A model generated the notes under the pieces. The model was not told where the DNA came from, made no database searches, and saw nothing but the letters and a program-made list of their open reading frames with translations. Shown here in pieces: positions 1 to 12,056 of a stretch of 64,000 nt of DNA. Source of the stretch: Colocasia esculenta (Eukaryota > Streptophyta > Magnoliopsida > Alismatales > Araceae); NCBI GenBank assembly GCA_014218235.1, contig CM024766.1, positions 64,779,207 to 64,843,206 on the forward strand, in the 5' to 3' direction. Every line of letters begins with the position of its first letter. The stretch's first letter is position 1. The position numbers were made by a program, and so were the translations under genes.

Positions 1-1200
1 CTACTTGAGAAGATGTTACAGAGTTACACAGTTACACAGTTAAATAGTGAACTGTATAACTACTTGGAAAGTTGTTACACAATTACAAATACAAAAACTT
101 CAAGTGGTGCGTAACAGAAAATTTGTACATACTTACACAATTAGTTTTGAAGTTGTTACACAGTTCCTCACTTAACAGTGTAACTGTTTACACAATTAGA
201 AATACACATACTTAGACACTTATGTAAACCAAAAACTAGGTAAGTACATACATACTTAGTTAAGATATGTAGCTACTTTTCAACTAGTTGTTACACAGTT
301 ACACAGTTAAGATATGTGACTACTTGAGAAGATGTTACAGAGTTACACAGTTAAACAGTGAACTGTGTAACTACTTGGAAAGTTGTTACACAATTACAAA
401 TACAAAAACTTCAAGTGGTGCGTAAAAGAAAATTTGTACGTATTTACACAGTTAGTTTTGAAGTTGTTACACAGTTCCTCACTTAACAGTGTAACTACTT
501 TGAAAGTTGTTACACAGTTACTCAGTAAACTGTGTAACTACTACTTAGAAAGTTCTTACACAATTACTCAGATACACAATTAACTATGTAACTACTTACA
601 CAATTAGAAAGACATATACTTAGCCACTTACGTACACCAAAAACTAGGTAAGTACATACATACTCAGTTAACGTATGTTATTTTTCAAGTAGTTGTTACA
701 CAGTTACACAGTTAAGATATGTAACTACTACTTGAGAAGATGTTAAACAATTAGAAGTACAAATAGTTAGACACCTACAAAAAAATAGTTGGTAATCACA
801 TAATTACACAGTTAACATATGTAACTATTTTTTTAACTTGTTAATCAGTTACAAAGTTACTTAGAAAGTTGTTACACAGTTACACAGTTAACTGTGTAAC
901 TACTTACAAAGTTGTTACACAAATAGAAATACAAATAGTTAGACACTTACGTACTTACAAAAACAGTAGGTACTAGGTAATGACATACTTACACAGTTAA
1001 CATACGTAACTATTTAGAAAGTTGTTACACAGTTACTCAGTTATACGATTAAGTGTGTAACTACTTAGAAAGTTGTTACACAATTAAAAAGTTACACAGT
1101 TAAATGTGTAACTACTTAGAATGTTGTTACACAGTTACTGACTTACAGAATTAAGTGTGTAATTATTCGAAAGTTGTTACAATTACAATTAGACAAACTT
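1..1200. repeat. AT-rich tandem repeat built on a GTTACACAGTTA word
   Basis: The stretch is made almost entirely of variants of GTTACACAGTTA and its complement TAACTGTGTAAC, joined by phrases such as ACTACTTAGAAAGTTG. Short units of roughly 50 bp lie inside a longer period: the phrase TACTTGAGAAGATGTTA recurs near 2, 321 and 729, and the 320 copy is followed by the same series of blocks as the first. Because the word and its complement alternate, many small palindromes occur. Short open frames here are products of the repeat. I do not recognise the family; it looks like a minisatellite or satellite block, and the window start may cut it. Confidence 0.8.
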
Positions 1201-3034
1201 AGACAAAATATCTATTTTTTTTCGAAAGTTGTAACTCTGTAGTAGCGTCGGTAACCAAAAGTAGAGTAAATAAGAAATAGTCGCGAGACAAACAGATATG
1301 GATGAAACATTGTTGGCAAGAAAAACATCTGGCGACTAACGGATGTGGATCTATAGAGGACAAAGGGGATCCGTGGAACCAATGTGTATCGGAATGCCAA
1401 GAAAAACTCACCTACACTGGGGATAGAAGGAAGTGAGAATCAGTTAGAAACATTCACTGGAAGCCAGAATCTCTGCGCTCCTCTTCGCAACGCACCCAAA
1501 TGCCAACCCTAGTCTCCTCTTCGCAACGCCGCGGCGGGAAGGTTTGCACCATTGCCTGCTTTCTTCGAAAGGCATTAAAGCCAAACAAGGTCATGCGTCA
1601 CTAGGGCTGGGGGTAGAATGAGTATTTACGAGAAGAGGCATAATGTCCGTTAAGTCCCAGGGACTGGAAAATAAGTCCCGCATAAAGCAGGGACCGGTGT
1701 TTACTTATATTCCAGCGAAGGTTGGATTATTGTTGGGTCGGTGCGGGATTCTTCTTCTTCTTATTATTTTTTCCTATCGTTTATTTAATATATATTCATA
1801 TTCTCAAAATACAAGTCACGTCCTCTTAGTAATTATCTTTAATGTTAAATATTATAAACAATTAATTAAAGATAATAAATAATATGGGGACAAAGAGTTT
1901 TTATTTATTTTTCCAATATTCTTTTACATTTTTGATTCGAAAATTAGGTCATATAATATTAAGTAAAGTAATATGTTTTTTTTTTTTTTGATGTTACTGT
2001 ATTTTGAGTACGTCGGAAAGTCATGTACTTATGACATGCCCCTAATGTGACACCTAAAACTTTTCTTTTGTGATATATCATTTCATTATATCTATGCTAT
2101 GTAAACTTTTTTTTTTGGTCATCTAATGAGTCCGAGTGTTTTAATATCGGAGATTGTATAAAATAGTAAATTCTAGCTCAAACTTTATATCAATGAAAAA
2201 AATGAGAATTGCGACCGAATTTAAGTACGTAGCAATAAATCCAAATCTTCTAAAGATTGCGTGGATCCCCTAAAAAAATGAAAATTTTTGAAAAGTTCTT
2301 TCCGAGATTAGAGAGGATTCGCTATGCCCAGAGAACCAATTCATCCCAGCAGTTTTAGGAACTCATTTTTGAGTAAATACTAAAATTAGATATCTTTACA
2401 CCCACTATATATGGATTTTAGGAAATTCAGGACCACGTCGACAGCCAAAGAAAGTCCGGATTTTTGTCGAGATCCGGTTTGATATTAGAGAAGTGACTTT
2501 TTGTTTTCAACCCCCTATAATAATCTTTCATATGTATAGATTACCCTCCCTAATTCGGATACTCATTTATAAACTCATACATAATGGTTTTATTTGATAA
2601 ATACTGTTTTCAGAGGGTCTTTTTCAAATATCAAGGGACTTATTCGTAATAGTACTATGGGGTGTTTGATTGATCTGATTATCCGAGATTTTGAAAATTG
2701 CAATTTACATCCATTTGTACGTGTCACCTTTAAAACCAAGGTATCGAGAGGACAAGTACTACATTATTAGAATTATCACATATATTCCAACACCATTCTT
2801 TGTTAAGAAATGAAAATCTAAGGCATAATGCTCTAGAATTGGGGAACAAATGATGTATTATTATTGTTATTTATAGATAATCTTCATCTAATTTGTCACT
2901 CTCGCATTGAACATCTTGTCTGCTGTTAATGTGGCTTGAAATTAATGTGATCCATTTGAACAGTGGTATGTAAAAAAATTGTTCAGTAAAATTATTCAGA
3001 TAGAAATGGACCAAAATACAATCTCGGTGACCTA
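1201..3034. other. Unassigned DNA between the tandem repeat and the first LTR
   Basis: From 1210 to about 1640 the sequence is mixed-composition, with a small GC-richer patch around 1470-1560 containing two copies of CTCTTCGCAACGC. From about 1750 it is AT-rich with poly-T tracts. Around 2040-2740 phrases such as AATGTGACACCTAAAAC and AGGGACTTATTCGTAATAGT resemble decayed gypsy LTR sequence, but I could not place either end. No coding frame with a recognisable domain is present. Confidence 0.45.
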
Positions 3035-3039
3035 AGTCA

Positions 3040-3844
3040 TGTTGACTCTTTTATCTCCATGATCATATGTTTTGGTGATAACAAAATTTATCATAATATT
3101 TCTATATTTTAATATATTTAATGTGTTTTATCTTAATATTATTTTGGTTAAGTCTGTTAACAGAAAACTCAAAAGAAATAAATAATACCTCAAGGAACAC
3201 TATTGTAAGTATTCCAAAAATTTCTAAGTCCATTAGAGAAGTCAAAGTTATATATATCGATTGTTGGTTTTACTCTGACTTCCAAGAAGTCGAAGTTTTA
3301 TATTGATTGCTGAAGATTTATATCGATTGTTGTACATTTTATCGATTGATGGTCTTACTCTGACTTCCAAGAAGTCAAAGTCATATATCGATTGTTGAGT
3401 TTCTAAAGACCCACTCCGACTCTTCAGAAGTCAAAGTGTGATATCGAATGATGACCAAACCGGTCCTACTCCGACTCCCTAGAAGTCGAAGTATGATATC
3501 GATTGCTAACCATTTCCAATCTTATTGTTTATCGATTGCTGTATCGATTGTTGATCTTACTCTGACTCCTCTACAGTCAAAGTTTCACATCGATTGTCTT
3601 GCTTAAACATCGTTTGCTTTGTACTTATACATCGATTGTCTTATGATCTAACATCAATTGTCTTCATGGATTGCCTTTGAACATCCATTATTCTTTGTAC
3701 ATCGATTGTGTCTTAAACATCGATTGGCATCATATTATCTATTGCTATTTCAGATATATTGTTTTCAAATGCCCTGATAATTATCGATGCAATATCCTTA
3801 CTGATTGTGAATGTAATTAAATTATAATGACTGCCCCTATGATT
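3040..3844 (+). mobile_element. Solo LTR of an older Sirevirus-like copia element, 5' part
   Basis: The LTR starts with TGTTGACTC at 3040, directly after the 5-bp target duplication AGTCA (3035-3039). It continues after the inserted element at 25211 and ends in ...GATCAACA at 26978, followed by the second AGTCA (26979-26983). Removing the insertion gives an LTR of about 2.57 kb. Start, end and overall plan (CGATT-type array, then GACTGTACC and CCATTTACCCC phrases near the end) parallel the younger Sirevirus LTR, but the sequence is diverged. No primer-binding site or internal domain follows, so it is a solo LTR. Confidence 0.85.
3250..3760 (+). repeat. LTR-internal ATCGATTG array
   Basis: The palindromic core ATCGAT, mostly as TATCGATTGTTG or ACATCGATTG, recurs about 15 times. 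It alternates with a TCTGACTTCCAAGAAGTC block that is itself an inverted repeat (GACTTC...GAAGTC). It occupies the upstream part of the solo LTR, where Sirevirus LTRs are known to carry palindrome clusters. It corresponds in position to the AACGATTT array of the younger inserted LTR. Confidence 0.8.
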
Positions 3845-4027
3845 TGATGATCAGTCTGTCCCCACGAAATGTTTAAATATACATGTATTTTGGTAATTAA
3901 CAAAACCTTATCAAAGTTTTGTAAGTCTTAAGTACAGGAAATACTCCAAGGCCAAGGTCAATCAAGCCAATATTGGTAAACATTATTTTTCTGAAGCATT
4001 AATTATTTCAAGATCATATTTCTCTAA

Positions 4028-4935
4028 GTCCACATCGACTTCTGTTGAAAGTCATAACGACTTCCTTAGTGCTATAACGATTTGAATTCATAACGATTTC
4101 TTAAGTGTCTGAATGACTTCTTTAGTGTGACATCGTTTGATTACAAACAAGTCGTTCTCACAACGATTCTATAAGTCATCGGAACGATTTCTTCAGAACT
4201 CGCAACAACTTGCTCGCCGTAACGATTTCTTAAGTCATCATAACGATTTCTTTAAAACTCTCAACGACTTTCTCGCCGTAACGATTTCGTAAGTTATCAT
4301 AACGATTTCTTTAGAATTTGCAACGACTTGCTCGCCGTAACGATTTCTTAAGTGATCATAACGATTTCTTTAGAACTCGCAACGACTTGCTCGCCGTAAT
4401 GATTTCGTAAGTTATCATAACGATTTCTTTAGAATTCGCAACGATTTGCTTCGCGTAACGATTTCTTTAGAATTCATAACGATTTGCTTCGCACAACGAT
4501 TTCTTTAGAACTCATAACGATTTGCTTCGCGCAACGATTTCTTTAGAACTCATAACGATTTGCTTCGCGTGCAACGATTTTTTTAGAACTCATAACGATT
4601 TGCTTTGCGCAACGATTTCTTTAGAACTCATAACGATTTGTTTCGCGCAATGATTTCTTTAGAACTTATAACGATTTGCTTTGCGCAACAATTTCTTTAG
4701 AACTCATAATGATTTGCTTTGTGCAACGATTTCTTTAGAACTCATAACGACTTGCTTTGCGCAACGATTTCTTTAGAACTCATAACGATTTGCTGTACGC
4801 AACGATTTCTTTAGAGCTCATAACGACTTGATAAGTGTTCATAACGATTTCCTTGTTGAACACATAAACTTGCTTTAACGATTTGCTCTCTATAATGACT
4901 TGTTAGTATTCATAACGATTTCATAAGTCATATAG
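4028..4935 (+). repeat. AACGATTT tandem array in the 5' LTR
   Basis: AACGATTT and close variants occur more than 35 times. In the downstream half the unit is about 38 bp (CATAACGATTTGCTTCGCGC followed by AACGATTTCTTTAGAACT). In the upstream half longer units include CAACGACTTGCTCGCCG. The 3' LTR has the same array with a different number of units, which accounts for much of the LTR length difference (2237 against 2154 bp). A role in LTR regulation is inferred from position only. Confidence 0.88.
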
Positions 4936-5390
4936 ACAACGACTTTATGGTTTATATCGACTTGACATTTATCTTATCTCTTAAAGCGTTGAATAGTCAA
5001 AGTTTTCTCTTATCTATCTGACTGCTGTGCATTTAATAAAGACAGAACGTATCTCTGCATGCATGCAGATGATATCCTTTTACTATTGTGCGTTTTCTGT
5101 CAACATCTTTTAGAGCAAGCTATTTGGCATTGTTATTTTGGTGAATACTCACGTCAACGTTTACTGACAACAAGAGACAGCCTAGCTGTCTACTGTTCTA
5201 GCATTTAATGTGTGCAGGGTCCTAAAGACATTCTGTCATACAACGTTGGACCATATAGACGCCAGAAGACCCTATCTCTTTACGTGCTCAAATGGATAAA
5301 AGATTGTTGAAGCTCCCAAATGTCAAGCAGTCTAACGTCTATCAATTTAAGAGACAACGGTTACTTCAACGGCCGTATTTCAAGAGGAGA

Positions 5391-5398
5391 TATAAATA
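5391..5398 (+). promoter_or_regulatory. TATA box of the Sirevirus 5' LTR
   Basis: TATAAATA lies in the last third of the LTR, where the retroelement promoter is expected, and is conserved at 24516-24523 in the 3' LTR. Confidence 0.6.
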
Positions 5399-6083
5399 CA
5401 AGACAGAAGTAAAGAATGATATGCAACTGAGCGGTGAACAAGCATCTCGCATACGAGCATTCAAATCCTTCTGCAAGAAGTCTAGAGCCAAGAATCTCAT
5501 CTCTCATCACCTTTAGCTCTTCGCTCTCTGTGCTGTAATAGAACTTCTAAGAGAGCCAGTGTAGTTCTGAGAGTGTGCCTTGTTTAGATCTTTTGCTCTC
5601 AGTGCTTGTTGCTACAGATCTTGGCTTGTAAAAGCTTGATCTAGGGGCTTGAATTCATTCTATTCTCTTTGTGGTGTTTCCCTTCGTGTGTGAAGGAAGA
5701 CCTGGTGAGATGCAGGGTGCTGTTCCCTTCGGTTGTGAAGGAAGACCTGGTGAGGTATCCAGGGTGTGGTTTTTCCCTTCTGGTGTTAAGGAAGACCAGC
5801 TGTGCTGGGTGTTGTAGTGTCCATAGGGGGACTGTACCCTAGTTAGTGAAAACCTGAGTTGTTGTTCAGGGACTGGACGTAGGACTCTTAAGGAAAGGAG
5901 GTCCGAACTAGGATAATTCCTTACGTTGTGTGATTGATTCTTTGTGAGTTTGTTGTTCATACTAACCGTTACTAACCAACATCAAAGATTATTTTTGTGT
6001 ATACTTTTACGTACATGTGTCACCTAAATAGATTTTTAAAGACCCATTCACCCCTCCTCTGGGCTTGTCAACTGGGCAACAAG

Positions 6084-6095
6084 TGGTATCAGAGC
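6084..6095 (+). promoter_or_regulatory. Primer-binding site for initiator tRNA-Met
   Basis: TGGTATCAGAGC begins two bases after the 5' LTR end. It matches the 3' end of plant initiator methionine tRNA, the usual primer for copia and many gypsy elements. It fixes both LTR boundary and element orientation. Confidence 0.93.
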
Positions 6096-6145
6096 AAGTC
6101 TCTTCGACAAAGAAAAAGATCTAACGATCTGAAGAGTAAAGATCC

Positions 6146-7684
6146 ATGGCAGCCCAAGGTAATATTGAAGGTCAGTCTGTCAACCGACCCCCTCTCTTCG
6201 ATGGTGAAGATTATGCTTATTGGAAAACCAGAATGGAGTACTTTCTTCAAGGACACGACTATCAGATATGATCAATAGTAGAAGAAGGCGATCTCCTGGT
6301 CACAAATGAGAAAGCTCAGTGGACAGATGATGACAGGAAAAAGATCTCCTTGAACTGTAAGGCTAAGAGTATTCTGTGCTGTGCACTAAGCAAAAAGGAA
6401 TTCAACAGAGTTTTAGCCTGCAAATCCGCAATGGAGATGTGGGAAAAGCTTAGAATTACCTATGAAGGCACAGACAAGGTGAAGGAGACAAGAATTGATA
6501 TTCTTGTTACACAATATGAAAGATTTCAGATGCAATCAAGTGAATCCATAACTCATATGTTCAGTAGATTTACAGATATCACAAATAGGTTATCCGGACT
6601 AGGAAAAACCTATGAAATTGGAGACATGGTGAGGAAAATTCTTAGATCCTTACCATCCTCATGGACCCCAAAGGTCACAGCTATTGAAGAAGCTAATGAT
6701 CTAAAAGGGATGTCTTTGGAAAAACTCATTGGGTCCCTCATAGCCCATGAGATCAATATGGAAAGGCTAGGAGAGTCCTCTAGCAGAAAGAAACATTCAA
6801 ATGTCCTTAAAGCAGAAGAAGACAAGTCAGATGAGTCATCAGCTGAAGATGAGAACTCAAGTGGCTGTGAAGATGAAGAAGCCATGCTGTCAAAAAGATT
6901 GCAACGCATTCTAGCAAAGAAGAAGAAGTTCCAATCTGGTAGAAGACACTTCAAGAGAAATAAAGACTTCAAGAAACCAGATGGAAAGGATCAAAAGAAG
7001 AATGAGCCCATATGCTACGAGTGCAAAAAGCCAGGACATATCAAAGCTGAATGTCCAAAGCTCAAGAAGCCTGAATTCACGAAGAGAGAGAGCTCTAAGA
7101 AGTTCAGGAAATATAAGAAGAAAGCTATGGCAGCTGCATGGAGTAACAGCAGCGACTCAGACAGTGAGTCAAGCTCAACTAGTGATGAGGAAGAAGCCAA
7201 CCTGGCTTTCATGGCAAATACCGAAGAAAAGGTAACCTCTGACTCATCCTTTGATTCTTGTAATGGTTCAGATTCCGATAGTTTAGAAGAAGCTTTCAAC
7301 GAACTATACAGTAAATATAGAGAAGTAACCAAACTATTAAAAGTAAGCAAGAAAAACATAGTATGCCTAGAAAATACAAACTCAGATCTAAAATCAGAAA
7401 ATGAACAATTAGAAAGTCAAATAACTGAACTTAAAAGAAGAAATGAACTGTTATGTGAAGATCTAAAAGCTAAGAATGAACTAATAACTGAATTAGAAAA
7501 ACAAGTAAGTTCAGATGAACTGAAAACTGAAATCAAGACACTAACAGAAGAAAATATACAGTTATCTAGCACATTAGAAAAATTCACAAATGGTAAAAAC
7601 TCCCTCATATTAAAAGGTGCCAGAAGATCAGGTAAGAAGAAAAATGGATTAGGATATACACCTCAGATAATGAAGAAACCATAG
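6146..7684 (+). pseudogene. gag: Sirevirus gag (capsid/nucleocapsid) with one early stop
   Basis: The frame opens with ATG at 6146 (MAAQGN...), 50 bp after the PBS. It runs to 7684 with one in-frame TGA at 6269-6271, probably a mutated tryptophan codon. Residues about 15-230 are a UBN2/retrotran_gag-type capsid domain (YAYWKTRMEYF near the start, then LPSSWTPKVTAI). A CCHC zinc knuckle, CYECKKPGHIKAECP, follows near 7015-7060. After it comes an acidic, serine-rich stretch and a long coiled coil rich in Glu, Lys and Leu, the C-terminal gag extension typical of Sireviruses. The product would package element RNA into cytoplasmic particles. The stop makes full-length translation unlikely. Confidence 0.9.
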
Positions 7685-8450
7685 TTTATCCTAAAACATA
7701 TCCAACACCAAAATTTGTACCCGAACAAGATATAGCATACAAAGCTAACTTCAAATATATGGAAAAAGTAACCAAATTATCCTGCTGTGTCACTGTTAGG
7801 ACATATCATAACAACATGCCCAACAAAACAATGGATAATCAAAGGTAAAATCAATGATACTCAATCAGAACCCAAAAGAATTTGGGTACCTAAAACTTAT
7901 GATTTTATTTCAGGGTAACACTCGAGCATCCAAATGGTATTTGGACAGTGGGTGCTCAAGGCACATGTCAGGAAATCAGAAGCTATCACCCATCTCCAAG
8001 CTGAAGAAGGAATAGTTACTATGGAGACAGGGGATGAGGTAAGGCAGTGGAATTCTGAGGAAAGAAAAACTCTAGTACAAGAAAATGTATTGAATATGTC
8101 AAGGGCTGAAGCACAACCTCATCAGCATCAGTCAGCTTTGTGACAGAGGTCATCAGATTCAGTTTCAAGAGTCAAATCAGCACTTCAGGACATTGGATGT
8201 CCTTGCTTCATCCACAACAATGGAAAAAGGGACATTGGTAAGTTGGATGCCAAATCAGATGAAGGCATCTTCATGGGGTACACCTCTAAACCCAAAGGCT
8301 ATAGGGTATTTAATAAACGCACGTTATTAATTGAACAGTCTGTACATATTATTTTTGATGAAACTAACCCTTCCTTGAGAAAGGAAGAAGATAGTGATAA
8401 TGATAATGCAGATGAACTGTCCCAAGAAGCTAAAGAATACATCAATTGAG
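7685..8450 (+). pseudogene. Sirevirus protease and collapsed integrase region
   Basis: A second knuckle remnant (GHIITTCP) is seen near 7805 in another frame. The copia protease motif WYLDSGCSRHMSG lies at about 7937-7975. The following integrase region is collapsed: a QLCDRGHQ-like phrase near 8134-8160 runs into CFIHNNGK and then KSDEGIFMGY and FNKRTLLIEQSVHIIFDE (8240-8370), which belong to the C-terminal part of copia integrase. The whole catalytic D,D,E core is absent, so this copy cannot encode integrase. Several frameshifts separate the fragments. Confidence 0.85.
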
Positions 8451-8629
8451 GACAAGGATGATCCACCTCTGGAAGATATGCAACAATAAAATTACTCATG
8501 AAAATCTTCCAAAGGAGTGGAGATACAAGAAAGATCACCCACCTGAGAATATTATCGGTGATCCATCTATGGGGTAAGAACAAGAGGTAACATGATACCC
8601 TGTGATTATTTAGCATTTGTTTCTCAATA

Positions 8630-10140
8630 GAGCCGAGGACAGTCAATGAAGCTCTTGGTGATGAATTGGATCTTGGCCATGCAAGATGAACTGAATCAGT
8701 TCAAGAGAAACCAAGTATGGTCAGTTGTTCCTAGACCATCAGACCATCCAGTTATTGGCACCAAATGGTGTTCAGAAATAAATTGGATGAGGCTGGTGTG
8801 ATCTTAAGAAACAAGGCCAGACTGGTAGCTTAAGGCTATTCCCAAAAGGAAGGTATAGATTTCGATGAAACCTATGCACATGTAGCTAGACTTGAGGCTA
8901 TTAGAATATTACTTGCATATGCATCAGCATTAGACTTAAAACTATTTCAAATGGATGTCAAATCTGTATTCTTAAATAGTTTTATAAAAGAGGAAGTTTA
9001 TGTGGAACAACCCCGGGTTTTGATGACACAGAATTTCCTAATCATGTTTTTAAACTTCATAAGACATTATATGGTTTAAAGCAAGCACCTAGGGCCTGGT
9101 ATGAAAGGCTTAGTTCTTTTCTTCTAAACCATGGTTTCAGTACAGGTCAAGTAGATAGCACTTTATTTGTAAAATCAAAAGTTAAAAGCATACTACTTGT
9201 AAAGATTTACGTAGATGATATTATCTTTGGATCTACTGATGAATCCCTTTGCAAGTACTTTGAAAAGTTGATGCATGGAGAATTTGAGATGAGCATGATG
9301 AGAGAGCTCAATTATTTCCTTGGATTGCAAATCAAGCAAGGAAAAGATAGCACCCACATCTGCCAAGCAAAGTACACCAAAGAACTCTTGAAGAAATTTG
9401 GATTCGATAACACCAAGCCACTGTCAACACCCATGAGTACATCAACAAGGATGGACAGTGACAAAGATGGTAAGAAAGTAGATCAAAAGATCTACAGAGG
9501 TATGATAGGTTCATTGCTTTACTTAACAGCAAGTAGACCTGATATCTTATTTAGTGTATGCATGTGTGCTAGGTATCAAGCAGATCCTAGAGAATCTCAT
9601 TTATCTCTGTAAAAAGAATATTTAGGTACTTAGCTAGAACTCATGATTTAGGTCTATGGTATCCAAAATCCTGTGAAATTAGTTTAGTAGGATACTCTGA
9701 TGCTGACTATGCTGGATGCAAAGTAGATAGAAAAAGCACCAGTGGTTGTTGTCAATTTCTTGCAGGGTGTTGATATCCTGGTCATCGAAGAAATAAAATT
9801 CAGTGGCACTGTCTACAGCTGAAGCTGAGTACGTGGCTACTGGAAGTTGCTGTACACAACTCCTATGGATATAAGCAACAACTTGAGGATTTCAGACTAA
9901 ATATCAAATCAATTCCACTTCTATGTGACAACACCAGTGCTATCAATCTCACCAAAATCCAGTCCAGCATTCAAGGACCAAGCATATTGAGGTTAGATAT
10001 CATTTTATTCGTGATCATGTAGCAAATGGTACATAGAAATATCCTTTATTGACACAAATGGTCAGTTAGTAGATATTTCACAAAATCCTTACCGAAGAGA
10101 GATTCACATCTCTCAGAAGGGAATTGGGCATGTGTAATTT
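8630..10140 (+). pseudogene. Sirevirus reverse transcriptase and RNase H, degenerate
   Basis: The RT starts around 8630 (EPRTVNEALGDELD) with copia motifs ARLVA-stop-GYSQKEGIDF (a TAA probably replacing a Gln codon), FQMDVK, and LYGLKQAPRAWYERL near 9070. The catalytic YVDD box is at about 9208-9220. The frame from about 9050 to 9612 is open and ends GSLLYLTASRPDILFSV. RNase H remnants follow: YSDADYAGCKVDRKSTSG near 9692-9750 and LLCDNTSAINLTK near 9918. At least three frameshifts occur. These enzymes would copy element RNA into cDNA; this copy is dead. Confidence 0.9.
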
Positions 10141-10548
10141 GTGAAAAAACTTCTGTTTAAAACTGGGACATAATGTTCAGAGTTAAGTAAATTTTCTCTC
10201 CTTGGCTTTAAGCAAAAGAAATTTAAAATTGTTCCCTACTGGTCACTCTTCTTAATAAAGTCTGCTTTGGCTAGTCAAACTTATTTGTCGTTTTCTGCCA
10301 CCTCTTGGCGCTTCGCTTTCCTGCAAAATTAATTTTTTTAACCCCAAAATCTATGTGAAAACGATTCATCTACCCCTCTACACCGTTTTCCCTCTTTCGT
10401 CTGGTTGCCTGAGCCGATGCCCTAACGACTCCAACATCTCTCTCTACTCATTTGAAGTTTCTCTCTTCTTCCTGCGAAGAATTTCTTGAGGACCTTTCTC
10501 TCTTCTTTCATCTCAACCTTCCAGAAAACCCTCCTCACCCAAAGTCCA
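10141..10548 (+). other. Spacer between pol and env-like ORF
   Basis: About 400 bp follow the pol remnant. The first half is AT-rich; the second contains a pyrimidine-rich run with CTCTCTCTACTC just upstream of the env-like start. No domain is visible. Such a spacer between pol and the extra ORF is usual for Sireviruses. Confidence 0.6.
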
Positions 10549-12056
10549 TGGCATCGTCCGTTATCTCCGGCAGTTTGGGTGGCTACAGTGCTGAGTTTCT
10601 ATCGGCAGAGCAGCAGGAAAGGTTCACTTTCGTGAAGACAAAGGTTTGTGGAAATAAGGCAGTAGATGTTGCTAATCTTGAGAAGAACGTCATGCACAGT
10701 GTAGTAGTCGCAATGAGTAGGATGCAGTGGATGGGAATCTCCACCTTCTCTGAGGTAAGCTATCCAGACCTCGTGAAGGCTTTCTATGTGTGCTTGAGGA
10801 CAGAGGCAGACGGGTCCCTGATTTATCAGTCAAGGGAACTCAAATAAAGATAGATCATGAGCTGTTGCATTTGTTGTTTGGAGTAAGACTTCCGGGCACA
10901 GTGGGGTTCACACCGTGGACGCCCAGCTAAAGGACTTGGTATTGTAGGACTAGGGTTCAGACTAAGAGATGGGAAGTTAGATATTAATCAATTGAGTGCT
11001 CACAATCGCCTCCTTCATTTCATAGTTTGTCAGATTTTGGTTCCAAGAAGTGCAACTTTCTCAACTTGCACCAAGGCAGACTCGGATATGATGTTTTGGG
11101 CCATCCAAAACCAAGAAATCAACATGGTCGAAGTAATGATGGAAAGAATGAAGTTTGCCCGTGATCAAATATGGGATACCAAGAGTAAGTTGAATATATC
11201 CCTGCCCTATGCTCACTTGCTCACCAAACTCTTTCAGCACTTTGGAGTAGATGTTTCTGGCGTAGTTGTAGAGAAAATAGGCCAAGCAATTAGGTCCAGA
11301 AATCTAAGGAAAAGTGGTTTTTCAGTGGTCAGCGGAGTTTGGACAAAGACTTCAGTAGCTGAGGGTGAACCCATCCTAGGGGAAGCCCAAGAAGTCCAAC
11401 TCGAAGAAGTGGCAGCAGAATCAGAGGGTTCATTAGCAGTTGCAGAACCAGCAGCAAGAGAGGCCGCATCTCCTAGTACTTCATTGGAAGTTGCTGCCAT
11501 CTCAGAAGTTGCAATGGAGACTCAGGTTGCTGAAGAAAATCCAGAAGTATCAGATTCTGTCAGAAGATCAGAGGATCCTCTTCCCACCTCCTCTGTGGCT
11601 TCTGTACTCCGTCAAGTCTTAGACTCCATTCACTCCTCCCAAGTGGATCAAAACACCGGTGGGAGTTTGGTTGATCAGTTTGTGGCACCTGGCCACATTG
11701 AAGATTATGTATTGATTAATGCTCCTATTCAGAGGGAGCAAGGAAGATTTGTGGAGGATGCTCCTATTCAGGGGGAGTAAGATATTGAGAAGGAAGTAGC
11801 ATCTCAAGGGGCACTCTCTGAAGATGCTCCTGTGAATGAAGAGCAGTTTGAAGCTCCAATAGAGATCGGGGAGCAGACAGAAAAAGGAAGCCCCAGCAGG
11901 AAAACCTCTCACAAAAAACAGAAGAAATCTTTAAAGAAGATGCACTTAAAGGCCATCTTGAAGCGATTGAATAATCAAGGTGCAGTCCTGGACTCAGTAC
12001 ATTCAGCTGTAAATACTGTCATTGAGCGCCAGGCATCTTTGTCAAATGACATTTTT
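10549..12056 (+). pseudogene. Sirevirus env-like ORF, 5' half (broken by the gypsy insertion)
   Basis: I chose ATG at 10549 (MASSVISG...) because similarity to the plant transposon-protein domain found in Sirevirus env-like ORFs begins soon after; an upstream ATG at 10452 is in frame. Visible are FSEVSYPDLVKAFYVCL, then after a frameshift near 10845 IKIDHELLHLLFGVRLPG. After more disruption comes the frame 10992-11780 with LLHFIVCQILVPRS and ISLPYAHLLTKLFQHFGVDV. The C-terminal part is acidic and repetitive, with an AAEPAAREA-like stretch and two INAPIQRE-type copies. The gypsy element interrupts at 12056/12057; the ORF resumes at 20773. The term env-like reflects position only; a membrane-fusion role is unproven. 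Confidence 0.75.

Larger units (their letters stand above)
3845..6081 (+). repeat. 5' LTR of the Sirevirus element
   Basis: Long terminal repeat of 2237 bp, TGATGATCAG...GGGCAACA. It holds the AACGATTT tandem array in its upstream half, a TATA box at 5391-5398 and, near the end, tandem GTGAAGGAAGACCTGGTGAG phrases followed by ATTCACCCCTCCT before the terminus. A 74-codon frame at 5292-5516 is shared with the 3' LTR but spans the TATA box and is unlikely to be a gene. Confidence 0.93.

Noticed and set aside
4440..4850. Regular 38-bp direct repeats that look CRISPR-like
   Set aside because: They lie inside a plant LTR, have no unique spacers of constant length, and the same array recurs in the 3' LTR. 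They are LTR-internal tandem repeats.
5292..5516. 74-codon ORF conserved in both Sirevirus LTRs (also 24405-24641)
   Set aside because: Conservation is explained by LTR identity; the frame spans the TATA box and shows no known domain.
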